Part shown: one piece after another, positions 42,760 to 51,539 of the stretch
How the letters are laid out: each line of letters starts with the position of its first letter
Numbering within the stretch: position 1 is the stretch's first letter
From: DATNPH01 sp036703315
GTDB lineage: Bacteria; Cyanobacteriota; Cyanobacteriia; Cyanobacteriales; Coleofasciculaceae
DNA length: 64,000 nt
Direction: 5' to 3'
NCBI GenBank assembly: GCA_036703315.1
Contig: DATNPH010000087.1
Location: 124,001-188,000, forward strand
Notes under the pieces: model-generated
The model's database searches: none
Told to the model about the DNA's origin: nothing
Seen by the model: the letters and a program-made list of their open reading frames with translations, nothing else
Program-made: the position numbers and the translations under genes

Positions 42760-44715
42760 TCAGGGGGATTGCGTTGGAGGCGTTTGAGGTTTCTGAAGTA
42801 CAGATGGGCTGCTTGATGGTGTCTGAGGTGTCTGAGGTGTCTGAGGCATCGACGGACTAATTGCTGGTGTCTGAGGTGTTTGAGATGTCTGTGGCACCGA
42901 CGGACTAATTGCTGGCGTCTGAGGTGTTTGAGGTTTTAGAGGTACAGACGGTGTGCTGAGAGGTTTTTGAGGAACAGATGGGCTGGGGGAACTGACAGAG
43001 GGGGCAGCACTGGGCGAATTGCTGGGCGCAATAGTCCGTTTCAGGTGAACGAACAGGTCAAAACGATTAGTACGTTCGTCGTTATTGGCGTTCGTCATCC
43101 CAAGGGCATGAATCGCCTTCGCTAGCATTTTCTGCTCTGGAGAGAGAAATTGTGCCAGGTTCAGAGTACTGCTGTTAATGGTACGCTCAACATCTAGGAA
43201 AAACTGACCGTTATTGGGATTTGGCTTGGTTGGTACAGCTTTTTGGAATAGTAGGGTTTGGGTCAATGTTGCTGGCGGTTGGGGAAGAATGGCTCCTGCA
43301 ATGGGTGCCCCCAGTGTCAAGAAGACAACGCTGCCCTCTAACCAGCCGTGAGTGGCACTCAATCCACCCAGTGGAGATATCCATTTGACAACGGGTTGAC
43401 CACCTAGTTGGGTTTTTGATACCTGAAATTGATAGCGAGTTGCCATCACTTCGTCGAGCTTTTGGAGGGTAGCTTCGGCACGGGAGCGATCGCTTGCCTG
43501 CACCATCAACACCACACCCGCTCCTAACTGGGGAGATTGCCGATTTTCCGGACTGGTGAGTGCCTCCGGAGACGCCGGTACTAGCGCCAGCGAAAACTCG
43601 CCTGCTATCCAGGGCAGTAAATCCTCCTCCAAATCCAGATCTAAATAAGCCTTCAAATTACCAATCACACTACCGGGTGGAATGGGCAAGAGCGGATTTG
43701 AATCAGCTCCTTTGGCATAACTTTGCCACAACTGCGCTAAGTTGCCTCCGGAGAGCATAATTAGCGTATCGGCTGGCAGGCGTCTGGGCAAACGGCTGGT
43801 TATGTTTTCCACCTCATTTTTTTGAGTGCTATTGGGTTTAAGCCAGGAAATCCCCTGAAAACGGATGCCCTCTGGTTCTAAGGTTACTGTTGCCCCGACT
43901 CCCTGCCTTTGTTGCGCTGCTGCCATCTTCTCAGGAGAAAGCGATCGCATTGAGTTAGCTGCTAGTGTTGCCGAATAGGCTGGCACGTTCAAATACAACT
44001 GAGCGAAGGGGTTTTGCGTATTAACTTTCCCCAATTGCTCTGTATATCCAGGTGTTGTGGCGATCGAGGCAGCCCCTTTGTAGGTATCAATTACACGTTC
44101 CGTTGTTTTAGGATTGTTAGTCACCACAACAAAACGCCCCAGCACAGTAGCTGAATAATTCTGGGCATTGCTCTTTTGAGTTTCTCGAATCTGAACGCCT
44201 TTGTAGCTTCGTTCAGCAAATAGCGTTGCCTTCTGGGAGTTCGTTTTGTCTAGCAGCTGCCGTGCCTGAATTGGGTTTTCTATCGGCAGTACTATAAGGT
44301 CTGGTTGTTTAACAAATGGTATTCCTGTAGGTGGCTTCTGCCCTTGAGTAGATCCTACTGCCGATGCTCCAGACGCCAGATAGGCAACCATTGCCGTCTT
44401 ACCCAACCATGGCTTGATATCTTTTTCATAGTTGTAGCCATTAGCTGTCAGGAGATTGTCGCGCATTTTTGTCAGCTGTTCGTCCAAGACAGCTTGAGTT
44501 TCAGGTGTCCCATACTCCCGCAACTGCTGCCATTGTGCTGCCTCGGTGGAGATTGATGCTGTTAGTAGGGCATCTTGAGGAACCAGTTGGGCAGGGGCAT
44601 TGGCTAAGGAAAGATTCCGTTGTCCTAGTAGCCAGTAAGCCGTTACTCCGCCGCTAATGAGTAATACAGCCGCCCCCAAAGTCATCAGTAGGAACGGTTT
44701 TTTTTTCTTAAGCAT
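42760..44715 (-). CDS. DUF3352-family membrane-anchored protein with Pro-rich tail
   Basis: A 651-residue protein. A single N-terminal membrane segment (about 10-30) is followed by a large periplasmic domain (about 35-550) that I recognise as DUF3352 from blocks such as LVPQDALLTASI, GYNYEKDIKPWLG and LLPWIAGEFSLALVPA. The last about 90 residues are a Pro/Ser/Gln-rich repeat of PQTPQTPAISPSVP units, probably extended in or through peptidoglycan. Function unknown; the family is widespread in cyanobacteria. The repeat is visible in DNA as GTGTCTGAG units near 42820-42960. Confidence 0.85.
   Translation of the reverse strand: MLKKKKPFLLMTLGAAVLLISGGVTAYWLLGQRNLSLANAPAQLVPQDALLTASISTEAAQWQQLREYGTPETQAVLDEQLTKMRDNLLTANGYNYEKDIKPWLGKTAMVAYLASGASAVGSTQGQKPPTGIPFVKQPDLIVLPIENPIQARQLLDKTNSQKATLFAERSYKGVQIRETQKSNAQNYSATVLGRFVVVTNNPKTTERVIDTYKGAASIATTPGYTEQLGKVNTQNPFAQLYLNVPAYSATLAANSMRSLSPEKMAAAQQRQGVGATVTLEPEGIRFQGISWLKPNSTQKNEVENITSRLPRRLPADTLIMLSGGNLAQLWQSYAKGADSNPLLPIPPGSVIGNLKAYLDLDLEEDLLPWIAGEFSLALVPASPEALTSPENRQSPQLGAGVVLMVQASDRSRAEATLQKLDEVMATRYQFQVSKTQLGGQPVVKWISPLGGLSATHGWLEGSVVFLTLGAPIAGAILPQPPATLTQTLLFQKAVPTKPNPNNGQFFLDVERTINSSTLNLAQFLSPEQKMLAKAIHALGMTNANNDERTNRFDLFVHLKRTIAPSNSPSAAPSVSSPSPSVPQKPLSTPSVPLKPQTPQTPAISPSVPQTSQTPQTPAISPSMPQTPQTPQTPSSSPSVLQKPQTPPTQSP
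42765..42960. repeat. Repeats coding for the Pro-Gln-Thr tail
   Basis: Units of GGTGTCTGAGGTGT and CGACGGACTAATTGCTGG recur in the 3' part of the DUF3352 gene and encode PQTPQTP / AISPSVP. In-frame, imperfect, likely variable in length between strains. Confidence 0.75.
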
Positions 44716-44889
44716 AAGTGTTACTAGCAGTCAGCTGCTCCGCGCTCGATTGAGTTTGGCGTTGCCAGATACTAGCTTACAGAACATCAGCCAGGAGAAA
44801 GCCGAGCTGGTAGAGTTACTTCTACTGCACTGCACTAAAAGCCCTCCTAAGAAACTAGCAGGGGAGCAGCCGGGAGCGCGTCTTCGCGC

Positions 44890-45250
44890 TACAGCTGTCA
44901 AAGATTGGGGAGATTGAAGTTATTGTGCATCGCCCAATTCCTGATAGCGCAAGCGGTAGCGACGTAGGAGCGTCTGGGTTGGCAATAAAGCAAGCTACTC
45001 GGGTCAGGAAGGTTGATGGTTGGTATAGTCAGCTTCTCGCTAGAAGATGACACAGTGCAGTTATCGACCGAGATGGGAACTGTGGAATTAACCTCTTAAA
45101 TCGGCTAAAACGCACGCTTGGACTCACGCAAATCTGGCTGTGGAGGATACTCGGTTACGAGTCCTGTGAATCAGCAACTCTCAATTGTGAAGTTGGGAAG
45201 CTCCTTCTATACCGCTCTTAGCGGTTAGGAGGGGAGGAATGTCACAAGGG
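44890..45250 (+). pseudogene. IS200/IS605 tnpB relic with right-end RNA region
   Basis: Translating the plus strand gives LSKIGEIEVIVHRPIPDSAS, then IKQATRVRKVDGWY, and after a one-base frame change FSLEDDTVQLSTEMGTVELTS with a stop. These align with the TnpB segments LPKIG-x-IKV-x-x-HRPIP, VKQA-x-x-VRKADGWY and VSFSLED that precede the RuvC domain. All catalytic motifs and both gene ends are missing. Directly after it come sequences typical of the 3' end of cyanobacterial tnpB and its reRNA (GCACGCTTGGACTCACGCA near 45111), ending in a hairpin and GAATGTCAC at 45237-45245. The element is therefore an internally deleted relic. Confidence 0.8.
45201..45245 (+). mobile_element. Right-end hairpin of the IS605-type relic
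   Basis: CTCCTTCTATACCGCT ... AGCGGTTAGGAGGGG folds into a two-part hairpin: CCGCT pairs with AGCGG around a CTT loop, and CTCCT with AGGAG. It is followed by GGAATGTCAC, the usual right-end sequence of cyanobacterial IS605/TnpB elements. In active elements this end is recognised by TnpA and also forms the TnpB guide-RNA scaffold. Confidence 0.75.
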
Positions 45251-45507
45251 GCATGCGATCGCTCGTGAGATGCTCTCAAGTGATCAGGATGTCAGCAATT
45301 GTACTGAGTCGAATCCGTCATATGGCTGATTTAGAACTTACGCCATCTGCCCTAAGGTAGATATGTATCAAGTTTTACTGTTTTAACGAACAAGCCAAAG
45401 CATACGCCTTTGACACAGGGATTGCAGAAATTGCGTCTCCTTCTCATTGTGCCTGAGCAAAGGATGTCCTTGATTACTCCAACGTTCCAATAGATTCTAG
45501 AAAAATC

Positions 45508-45849
45508 ATGCTCAACACTACCGCCCCTATTAATAACGTCTCAATCCTAGGAAATAACGTAGCTGCCTCAAATTTTGTTGCAGATCAAGAATTTTTCCAG
45601 CGATTAAGCAGTCTTTCCAGCACAATTGTCTCTTTCCAGTACAACACCAAGGAATTTTTGAGTTTCCATGTTCGTCAGGCGAAGCATGGAAAAGTTGTGA
45701 GTTCTGGGACTGAAGGCATTAGTTTGCGGTGCCAGATCGGTGAGAGGATTTACACCTTTAACCACGAACACTTTAACCAGATGAGCAACCGCGAATGCAA
45801 CGAACTGTTCAGCCAGTTGGGAGTTGACGGTAGCCACGTCTTCTCATAA
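45508..45849 (+). CDS. Hypothetical small protein
   Basis: A 113-residue frame beginning MLNTTAPINNVSILGNN with no family I recognise. The second half (VSSGTEGISLRCQIGERIYTFNHEHFNQMSNRE) has ordinary amino-acid composition, which supports it as a real gene. There is no strong ribosome-binding site. An overlapping minus-strand frame has worse composition. It lies 260 bases after the tnpB relic. Confidence 0.55.
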   Translation: MLNTTAPINNVSILGNNVAASNFVADQEFFQRLSSLSSTIVSFQYNTKEFLSFHVRQAKHGKVVSSGTEGISLRCQIGERIYTFNHEHFNQMSNRECNELFSQLGVDGSHVFS

Positions 45850-46097
45850 CCCACATTGGGCACCCTCAACTGGCACAAGACGCTCGGAAAGCGCCGTGTG
45901 CCGCAGGCAAAACTCGAAGAGAGCTAGCGCTAACAGTTTTTTGGTAATTGGGAATTAATTACACAGAAACTACGTAGAACAGTCTTCCATTCTCTATTTC
46001 CCACTTGCAAGCAGTGTAACACTTGACTAGTGCGGAATGTGAGCTGATCAACAAGCAATCACAAGCCCCTCAGAAATCACCTCCGAGGGACAGAGAA

Positions 46098-47261
46098 CTA
46101 GCAACTAATAACTTCCGCAACGGACAAATGCTGATACAGGGTATCTCGTTGTTGGTAAGGACGCCCTAGGGAACTAATGGCATTGTGCAACGTTTCTACT
46201 TCCATACAGGTGCCGCCTTTCGCGCCTGCCATTGTGGTGATATGCTCCTCCATCAAGGTGCCACCAATGTCATTACAACCCCATCTGAGGGCTTGTGTCG
46301 CACCATCAAGCCCAAGTTTTACCCAGCTGGGTTGATGATTTTTAATCCAGTTGCCCAGGAAGATACGAGCTACCGCTGTGAGCAAGAGGGCATCGTCGAG
46401 AACGGGTTGATCGCGTCCAACCCGGCGACGTAATGGTTTGGGGGCTTCTTGACCGACAAAGGGCAGAAGGATAAATTCGGTGATGAAGCCTGTGTATCCA
46501 AGGGTAAGGGCAGTTTGTTGGAGCGATCGCAACAAACTGAGATGCTTCATCTGCTGTTCGGGAGTTTCAATATGCCCAGAAAGCATTGTACTGGTCGTTG
46601 GCATTCCTAGCTGATGTGCCGTTCCCACAATTTCTAGCCAAATAGCTGTATTCGTCTTTTCAGGACATAGGATACGCCGGACATCATCGTCTAAAACCTC
46701 TGCTGCGGTTCCTGGCATTGAACCCACACCAGCATCCCTCAATGCTGCAATTACTTGGGCGTAGCTAAGTCCATCTTGCTCAGCGATAAACTGCACTTCC
46801 TGAGGAGAGAAGGCGTGTAAATGCAGCTGGGGGAATTGATTTTTAATTGTTTTTACCAACTGTACGTAATAAGGCAAAGAGGCACCGTTGATTTTTGCCT
46901 CTGGGTTAAGTCCTCCCTGCATACAAATTTCTGTGGCACCCCGCCGCACAGCATCTGTTGTTTTTTCCTGAATCTGCCCCCAGTCAAGCCAATAAGCACC
47001 CTCTTGTCCCGCATCGCGCCGAAAGGCACAGAAACTACAGTGCTGTTCACAGATATTAGTGAAGTTGATATTGCGATTAATTACATAGGTCACAATGTCA
47101 CCAACTTGTTGGTGGCGTAGTTGATCGGCTGTCTCCTGAATGGCTGCGATCGCCTCAGGTTCAGTTTGCTTTAGGAGTACGACGCCTTCTTCTGGAGATA
47201 GGTCTCCACCAGTCAGGGCGTGGTTAAGAATAGGCTCAACAGTTAAAGTTTCAGTAATCAC
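46098..47261 (-). CDS. cofH: FO synthase subunit 2 (CofH)
   Basis: Radical-SAM enzyme that joins a tyrosine-derived radical to 5-amino-6-ribitylaminouracil in the route to 7,8-didemethyl-8-hydroxy-5-deazariboflavin (FO), the antenna chromophore of some cyanobacterial photolyases. The Cx3Cx2C cluster motif CEQHCSFC is at residues 71-78. Other family blocks are ICMQGGLNPEAKINGASLPYY, HAFSPQEVQF, MPGTAAEVLDDDVRRILCP and TSTMLSGHIETPEQ. Length 387 residues is normal. CofG is not in the window. Confidence 0.94.
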   Translation of the reverse strand: MITETLTVEPILNHALTGGDLSPEEGVVLLKQTEPEAIAAIQETADQLRHQQVGDIVTYVINRNINFTNICEQHCSFCAFRRDAGQEGAYWLDWGQIQEKTTDAVRRGATEICMQGGLNPEAKINGASLPYYVQLVKTIKNQFPQLHLHAFSPQEVQFIAEQDGLSYAQVIAALRDAGVGSMPGTAAEVLDDDVRRILCPEKTNTAIWLEIVGTAHQLGMPTTSTMLSGHIETPEQQMKHLSLLRSLQQTALTLGYTGFITEFILLPFVGQEAPKPLRRRVGRDQPVLDDALLLTAVARIFLGNWIKNHQPSWVKLGLDGATQALRWGCNDIGGTLMEEHITTMAGAKGGTCMEVETLHNAISSLGRPYQQRDTLYQHLSVAEVISC

Positions 47262-47423
47262 AGAGCATGAGGAAAAACCAGGTTACTGCTTTCAATTTTG
47301 GCAGTAAATACTGGTACTGATTTTACACAATTAGAGAAAATCCCCTGAACTAGGCTCACGCCGATGCTTCTGACGTCGCTATGCTCAAGCTAACGCACAC
47401 GACGAAGCCTAAAAAACTCTCTC

Positions 47424-49220
47424 CTAAGGTAGATCCAGTTTGCTTACAGTTTTTTCCTTGAATTGGAGAAGCGCTTGATAAACTGCGGAGGTATTTGGAT
47501 CTTCTACGTAAGTTCCGTCTACAGCACTGTACTCGCCTCCTCCCATAATCACATGATGGCTGTAAAGACTACCGCCTTTGTTTTTCCAGTCATTCAAGAA
47601 TTCAGTGTAAAGCTCTTTCAATTCCGGTCTTTTGCGTAACTTATTCAACCACTGTTGTATTTCCTTGTCTTGTGAAACAAAGTCGGGCCCACCTTCATAA
47701 GTCACGAGTTTTAGACCGTACCGATCTGCAACGCCTTTGTGATATGTCCTATCGGCTTGAACGTCTGGTAAGCTACCAGCATTAGTCCCTAGCCCTTGAC
47801 CTGTTCTCAAAAAGTTGAGTGCTTTGGCGTATCCGCCATCAGGTTCCCGCATCCATTTTTTGACTGTGTCTGCGTTCTCCGGTTGGCTCAATGCTGCACC
47901 AAAATAGCCAGTAATGGCATAGAGGTCAAAACTTTTATAGCAGGGGGGTTGCTTTTCTTCTTTAGCGTAGGCAACACATTGTAAGCGATTCTCTTCTAAC
48001 CCTTTCCAGGCTGTCTGAGTCGCCATAACACCTTTGACGCGATCAGCTTGGTTGCCAAAAACTGATTTCCAAATATTAATGACTTGGCTTGCCCTCATGC
48101 CATAGAAGGCATTAAAGTCTGCCCCTCGATCCGGTTTATCTTCCCCCCATCTCGCTTTAGCTTGTTCAACTGCCCAATGAGATTGAGAAAAGGCAGGACT
48201 CCAGTTCCAAACTTCGTTGGAGTACTCTATATAAACATTGAGTTTGGGATCGAGAGTTTCTTTGACTTTTTGAGCAAATTTGGTGACATAATCATCCGTA
48301 GCTTGATGGGGAATATTCAACCACAGGTCAGATGAAGTCTTATTAGCAAGAGCTGTTAATACATCAATAGGTGCACCACCTCTCTTGCGGCTAGGGGTAA
48401 TAAATTCTTGTCCTGCCCAGTTGTAATCCGTAATTTTTACCAAGTCATCCCAGTTTTTTTGTTCATTACCATCATTAGTAGCCATCCATGACATAGCTCT
48501 CAAAAACTTGAATGGCTTGACTATGTTAATAAAGTCTGGATTGAAAATTTCCCCAGCTTTCAGTAAACTCTCTTGGTCTTCTCTGAAGAATTTAATGTTA
48601 CGGATATAGTTGCCTGTACCATTAGGGTCAGTTTGTTTAATAGCAACCTTTAAGCCACTATTGCCTACTGTAGTATCAGGAATATCGTAAACCTGTCGAT
48701 TTGGTTTAGATAAAGCCTCGTTTTTCTTGGCAGAGTTACTAGCTTCTACTACGCCTTCACCATCGTAGGTGAGGATATACCGCCCTGGTTTAAAGCCACC
48801 GTTCCAAAGAAAGATAGTGCCAACACTATTGTATTGTTTTGGGTTTGTCCCGCGTTTAGGTATAGATTTAATCCAGCCGTTGGCATCCTGTTCAAACAAT
48901 TTTTGTTTGATTTCATCGTCGGACATGGTTTTCTTGCAACCTGGATCGTCCCATTCATCAGCACACTCTCCTGACCAGCCAGAATTAAGTTTGAATTGGT
49001 CGATAAATGGGACTTCATGACCATAATAATTTAACCAACCCAGTTGACCCCCTAGAACGGCGTTAGCGTTAGAGGCACTCGACTTAGGCTCGGCCGTCAA
49101 AGATGACTTAGTCTCGGCTCTCCAAAATGTAGTAGTTAAGGTGGGCAACAATACCAGTAAAATTGAAGTTAGGGCAAGAATGACAAATTTAGATTTCACT
49201 TTTATTGGCATAAAAGGCAT
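47424..49220 (-). CDS. Secreted clan-A glycoside hydrolase-like protein
   Basis: A 598-residue protein with a signal peptide or anchor (hydrophobic 11-31). Residues about 55-215 are a beta-rich N-terminal part. A TIM-barrel glycosidase domain follows with YIEYSNEVWNWSPAF, where the NE pair fits the acid/base of clan A (GH5/GH39/GH51-like), and LVTYEGGPDFVS, where E fits the nucleophile. Cysteine pairs (WSGECADEWDDPGCKK, LQCVAYAKEEKQPPC) suit an extracytoplasmic enzyme. It is often annotated as a cellulose-binding protein in cyanobacteria. Substrate unknown; degradation or trimming of the organism's own exopolysaccharide is plausible. Confidence 0.78.
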   Translation of the reverse strand: MPFMPIKVKSKFVILALTSILLVLLPTLTTTFWRAETKSSLTAEPKSSASNANAVLGGQLGWLNYYGHEVPFIDQFKLNSGWSGECADEWDDPGCKKTMSDDEIKQKLFEQDANGWIKSIPKRGTNPKQYNSVGTIFLWNGGFKPGRYILTYDGEGVVEASNSAKKNEALSKPNRQVYDIPDTTVGNSGLKVAIKQTDPNGTGNYIRNIKFFREDQESLLKAGEIFNPDFINIVKPFKFLRAMSWMATNDGNEQKNWDDLVKITDYNWAGQEFITPSRKRGGAPIDVLTALANKTSSDLWLNIPHQATDDYVTKFAQKVKETLDPKLNVYIEYSNEVWNWSPAFSQSHWAVEQAKARWGEDKPDRGADFNAFYGMRASQVINIWKSVFGNQADRVKGVMATQTAWKGLEENRLQCVAYAKEEKQPPCYKSFDLYAITGYFGAALSQPENADTVKKWMREPDGGYAKALNFLRTGQGLGTNAGSLPDVQADRTYHKGVADRYGLKLVTYEGGPDFVSQDKEIQQWLNKLRKRPELKELYTEFLNDWKNKGGSLYSHHVIMGGGEYSAVDGTYVEDPNTSAVYQALLQFKEKTVSKLDLP

Positions 49221-49253
49221 AAAAAAATACCTCAGGAATATAGATTTTTGATT

Positions 49254-49637
49254 TTAAAATTCCTGGTTGACTCTCTGGAAAATCTTGAGTAGTTCTAACG
49301 GCACCAGTTCAGATTTATCTAAAGTGAAGCGGGATACCCTGAGTACACAGTAGTGAATCCTAAGTGCTTTCCGGGGTGGAGTATCAATCAATTCCTCACC
49401 CTGTATTTTTTGCTCCTGCTGTGCCCGTGCCTTCTGAGGAAACTTGCGGTGGTATCGATACCTAGTGGCACCGCTAACCAAAAATCTCGTTAACCCAAAA
49501 GCCCCTATCAGCGGTGCAAAACCACCGATTCTCATGGCCTGTAAACTGGAACTCCCCAGCATCAGGAAAGGCAATCTCCCCGGAACTGTATCAATGATTG
49601 TTCCTACAAGGTAGTCTCCAAAGGGAATCAATGTCAA
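49254..49637 (-). CDS. Hypothetical, possibly 5'-truncated
   Basis: A 127-residue minus-strand frame starting at TTG. Before it the frame continues as HKLHHYVRYPVAAG back to a TAG, without any ATG or GTG, so the N-terminus may be lost. The first 60 residues are moderately hydrophobic (LIPFGDYLVGTIIDTVPGRL, ALIG-rich); the C-terminus is basic-polar. I do not recognise it. Composition suits a real or recently decayed gene. It lies 34 bases upstream of the glycosidase gene. Confidence 0.4.
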   Translation of the reverse strand: MTLIPFGDYLVGTIIDTVPGRLPFLMLGSSSLQAMRIGGFAPLIGAFGLTRFLVSGATRYRYHRKFPQKARAQQEQKIQGEELIDTPPRKALRIHYCVLRVSRFTLDKSELVPLELLKIFQRVNQEF

Positions 49638-50222
49638 ACCAGCAGCAACCGGATAGCGAACATAATGATGTAGTTTGTGCTACCAATCTACGGCTATTCC
49701 GGCTTTAACTTTATTGTCAATGTGTAAGTTCTATAAATCCTGACAAAGATTTTGAGCGATTATTGTGTTGGCTACAGATGCTGCTGTTTTGGGACGACTA
49801 CACTAGACAAGATAATTTTTAAGATTGTGTCTTCTAACCTAAGAAGGATTCAAGATTAGGGAGAAGTAACTTGATAAGCGCCAGGGAGTATTGAAAAGGA
49901 GCAGATATATCAATCAATTATGGAGTTCTAAATTTTACCCCTTAGGCGAGAAAGATTTCTGTTTTACCTTGATTTGCCTGACTTGATATAGTATTCAAGT
50001 GAGATTAAGGCATTAGCTGCCTATGGGAACAATCACACCATTTACTTGTGTCAGTCAATCAGGATTAAGCCCTTAACCCTTAGTAGCAAGTCATCTCGTC
50101 GAGCCAGTAATTTTTTAGATTACCCTAAAAAATTATTCAATAACCGCACGCTGCACTGTGCTGATACGGTTAATGTTCAAAGGATGTAAAACCCACTCTC
50201 TTGAAATCTTGAGATTTGCTCA
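49638..50222. other. Intergenic region upstream of the GT2-GtrA gene
   Basis: About 585 bases, between divergent genes. It contains a perfect 11-bp inverted repeat at 50108-50135 and several AT-rich stretches. No small ORF or RNA family recognised. Confidence 0.4.
50108..50135. promoter_or_regulatory. Perfect 11-bp inverted repeat
   Basis: TAATTTTTTAG, spacer ATTACC, CTAAAAAATTA, about 90 bases upstream of the GT2-GtrA start. The stem is almost pure A/T, so as RNA it would be weak; a protein-binding site or an old terminator are both possible. Confidence 0.45.
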
Positions 50223-51539
50223 ATGAGTATCAACCCACCCCTCTCGCTTCTAACGGTTCCCACAGGTTCGTTACAGATTCCCCCTATTGATTTTGCCTCT
50301 GAGGATGTATCTGAGCATGTAGGTGAGTCTCCTGGACCATTCATCAGCAATGCTGTTAGCCCGATGCTTCGGCAACCCCTTCAGGGAATGGAGAACACTA
50401 CAGGAACAGAGTCGCTGCGCGATCGCCCGATTCTTCTTTCTCTGGTGATTCCCACATACAACGAGGGAAAAAATGTTCATAAAATTGTTAGCTTACTCAG
50501 TGAGATTTTGGATGGGATAATCCCGGATGCTTACGAGCTGATTGTTGTAGACGACAATAGCCCCGATGGCACTTGGCAAATTGCGGCAGAACTGATGCCA
50601 CAGTATCCCCAACTGCGGGTAATGCGGCGAGTTGAGGAACGGGGGCTTTCTACGGCAGTAATTCGGGGTTGGCAGGCATCACAGGGAGAGGTCTTGGGTG
50701 TAATTGATGCCGACCTTCAACATCCTCCAGAAGTACTAGCAAAATTGTGGTCTGAAATCAATCGAGGCGCTGATTTGGCAGTTGCTAGTCGCCATGTGGA
50801 AGAGGGTGGCGTGAGTGATTGGAGTGTAGTGCGTCGATTTTTATCCCGTGGTGCTCAGACACTTGGGTTGATTTTGCTGCCAGGGGTGGTAGGTCGCGTC
50901 TCAGATCCCATGAGTGGCTACTTTTTGGTGCGTCGTAGTTGTCTGGTAGGTCGCACACTCAGTCCCTTGGGTTACAAAATTCTGATTGAGGTACTCGCTA
51001 GGGGAAGAGTCCCTTGGATTGGAGAAGTGGGCTATGTGTTTCAAGAACGTCTAGAAGGTGAGAGTAAGGTTACAGGGAAGCAGTATATAGATTATCTGCG
51101 CCATCTGCTCCGTCTGCGTCTTTCTCTGGGACCAGTTGGTCGGTTGATTCGGTTTGGTCTAGTGGGTTTGACGGGTGTGGTTGTGGATATGGGGATACTT
51201 TATTTCCTCAGTGACCCCTCAACCTTAGGCTGGCCCCTAACTCGCAGTAAAATCATTGCTTCCGAGTTAGCGATTATCAATAATTTCGTGTGGAATGATT
51301 TTTGGACGTTTGGGGATATTGCCCGTCGGCAGCCAGGGAAGCGTCAGCGCTTGAAACGGTTATTAAAGTTCAACACTGTTTGTTTGGCTGGGTTGGTTCT
51401 CAATGTTTTACTGTTGAATTTATTCTTTAATTTTGGTTTAAATCGGTACGTAGCCAACCTGATTGCGATCGCCTTTGTCACGCTTTGGAACTTTTGGGTC
51501 AATCTAAAGCTCAGTTGGCGAGTCACTCAAGTCGATTGA
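50223..51539 (+). CDS. GT2 polyprenyl-phosphate glycosyltransferase fused to GtrA
   Basis: A 438-residue fusion. Residues about 72-300 are a dolichyl-phosphate-mannose-synthase-like GT2 domain (LSLVIPTYNEGKNVHKIV, VVDDNSPDGTW, GVIDADLQHPPE, SRHVEEGGVSDWS). Residues about 305-435 are a GtrA domain with four membrane segments (LIRFGLVGLTGVVVDMGILY, NNFVWNDFWTF). Such proteins make a polyprenyl-phosphate sugar and probably help flip it for GT-C enzymes. The next gene encodes a GT-C protein and overlaps the stop, which strongly suggests a donor-user pair. The first 70 residues are non-conserved. Confidence 0.92.
   Translation: MSINPPLSLLTVPTGSLQIPPIDFASEDVSEHVGESPGPFISNAVSPMLRQPLQGMENTTGTESLRDRPILLSLVIPTYNEGKNVHKIVSLLSEILDGIIPDAYELIVVDDNSPDGTWQIAAELMPQYPQLRVMRRVEERGLSTAVIRGWQASQGEVLGVIDADLQHPPEVLAKLWSEINRGADLAVASRHVEEGGVSDWSVVRRFLSRGAQTLGLILLPGVVGRVSDPMSGYFLVRRSCLVGRTLSPLGYKILIEVLARGRVPWIGEVGYVFQERLEGESKVTGKQYIDYLRHLLRLRLSLGPVGRLIRFGLVGLTGVVVDMGILYFLSDPSTLGWPLTRSKIIASELAIINNFVWNDFWTFGDIARRQPGKRQRLKRLLKFNTVCLAGLVLNVLLLNLFFNFGLNRYVANLIAIAFVTLWNFWVNLKLSWRVTQVD

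Larger units (their letters stand above)
44716..45507. other. Gap of about 790 bases containing a tnpB relic
   Basis: Upstream of the DUF3352 gene (minus strand) and of a small orphan gene (plus strand). From about 44890 to 45250 it holds remains of an IS200/IS605 element, listed separately. The rest (45251-45507) has no recognised feature apart from a HIP1-like GCGATCGC near 45256. Confidence 0.55.

Noticed and set aside
44657..44917. Plus-strand frame of 86 codons upstream of the tnpB relic
   Set aside because: It is antisense to the start of the DUF3352 gene and then reads the tnpB relic in the wrong frame.
45604..45837. Minus-strand frame of 77 codons
   Set aside because: Opposite to the more protein-like 113-residue plus-strand gene; no ribosome-binding site.
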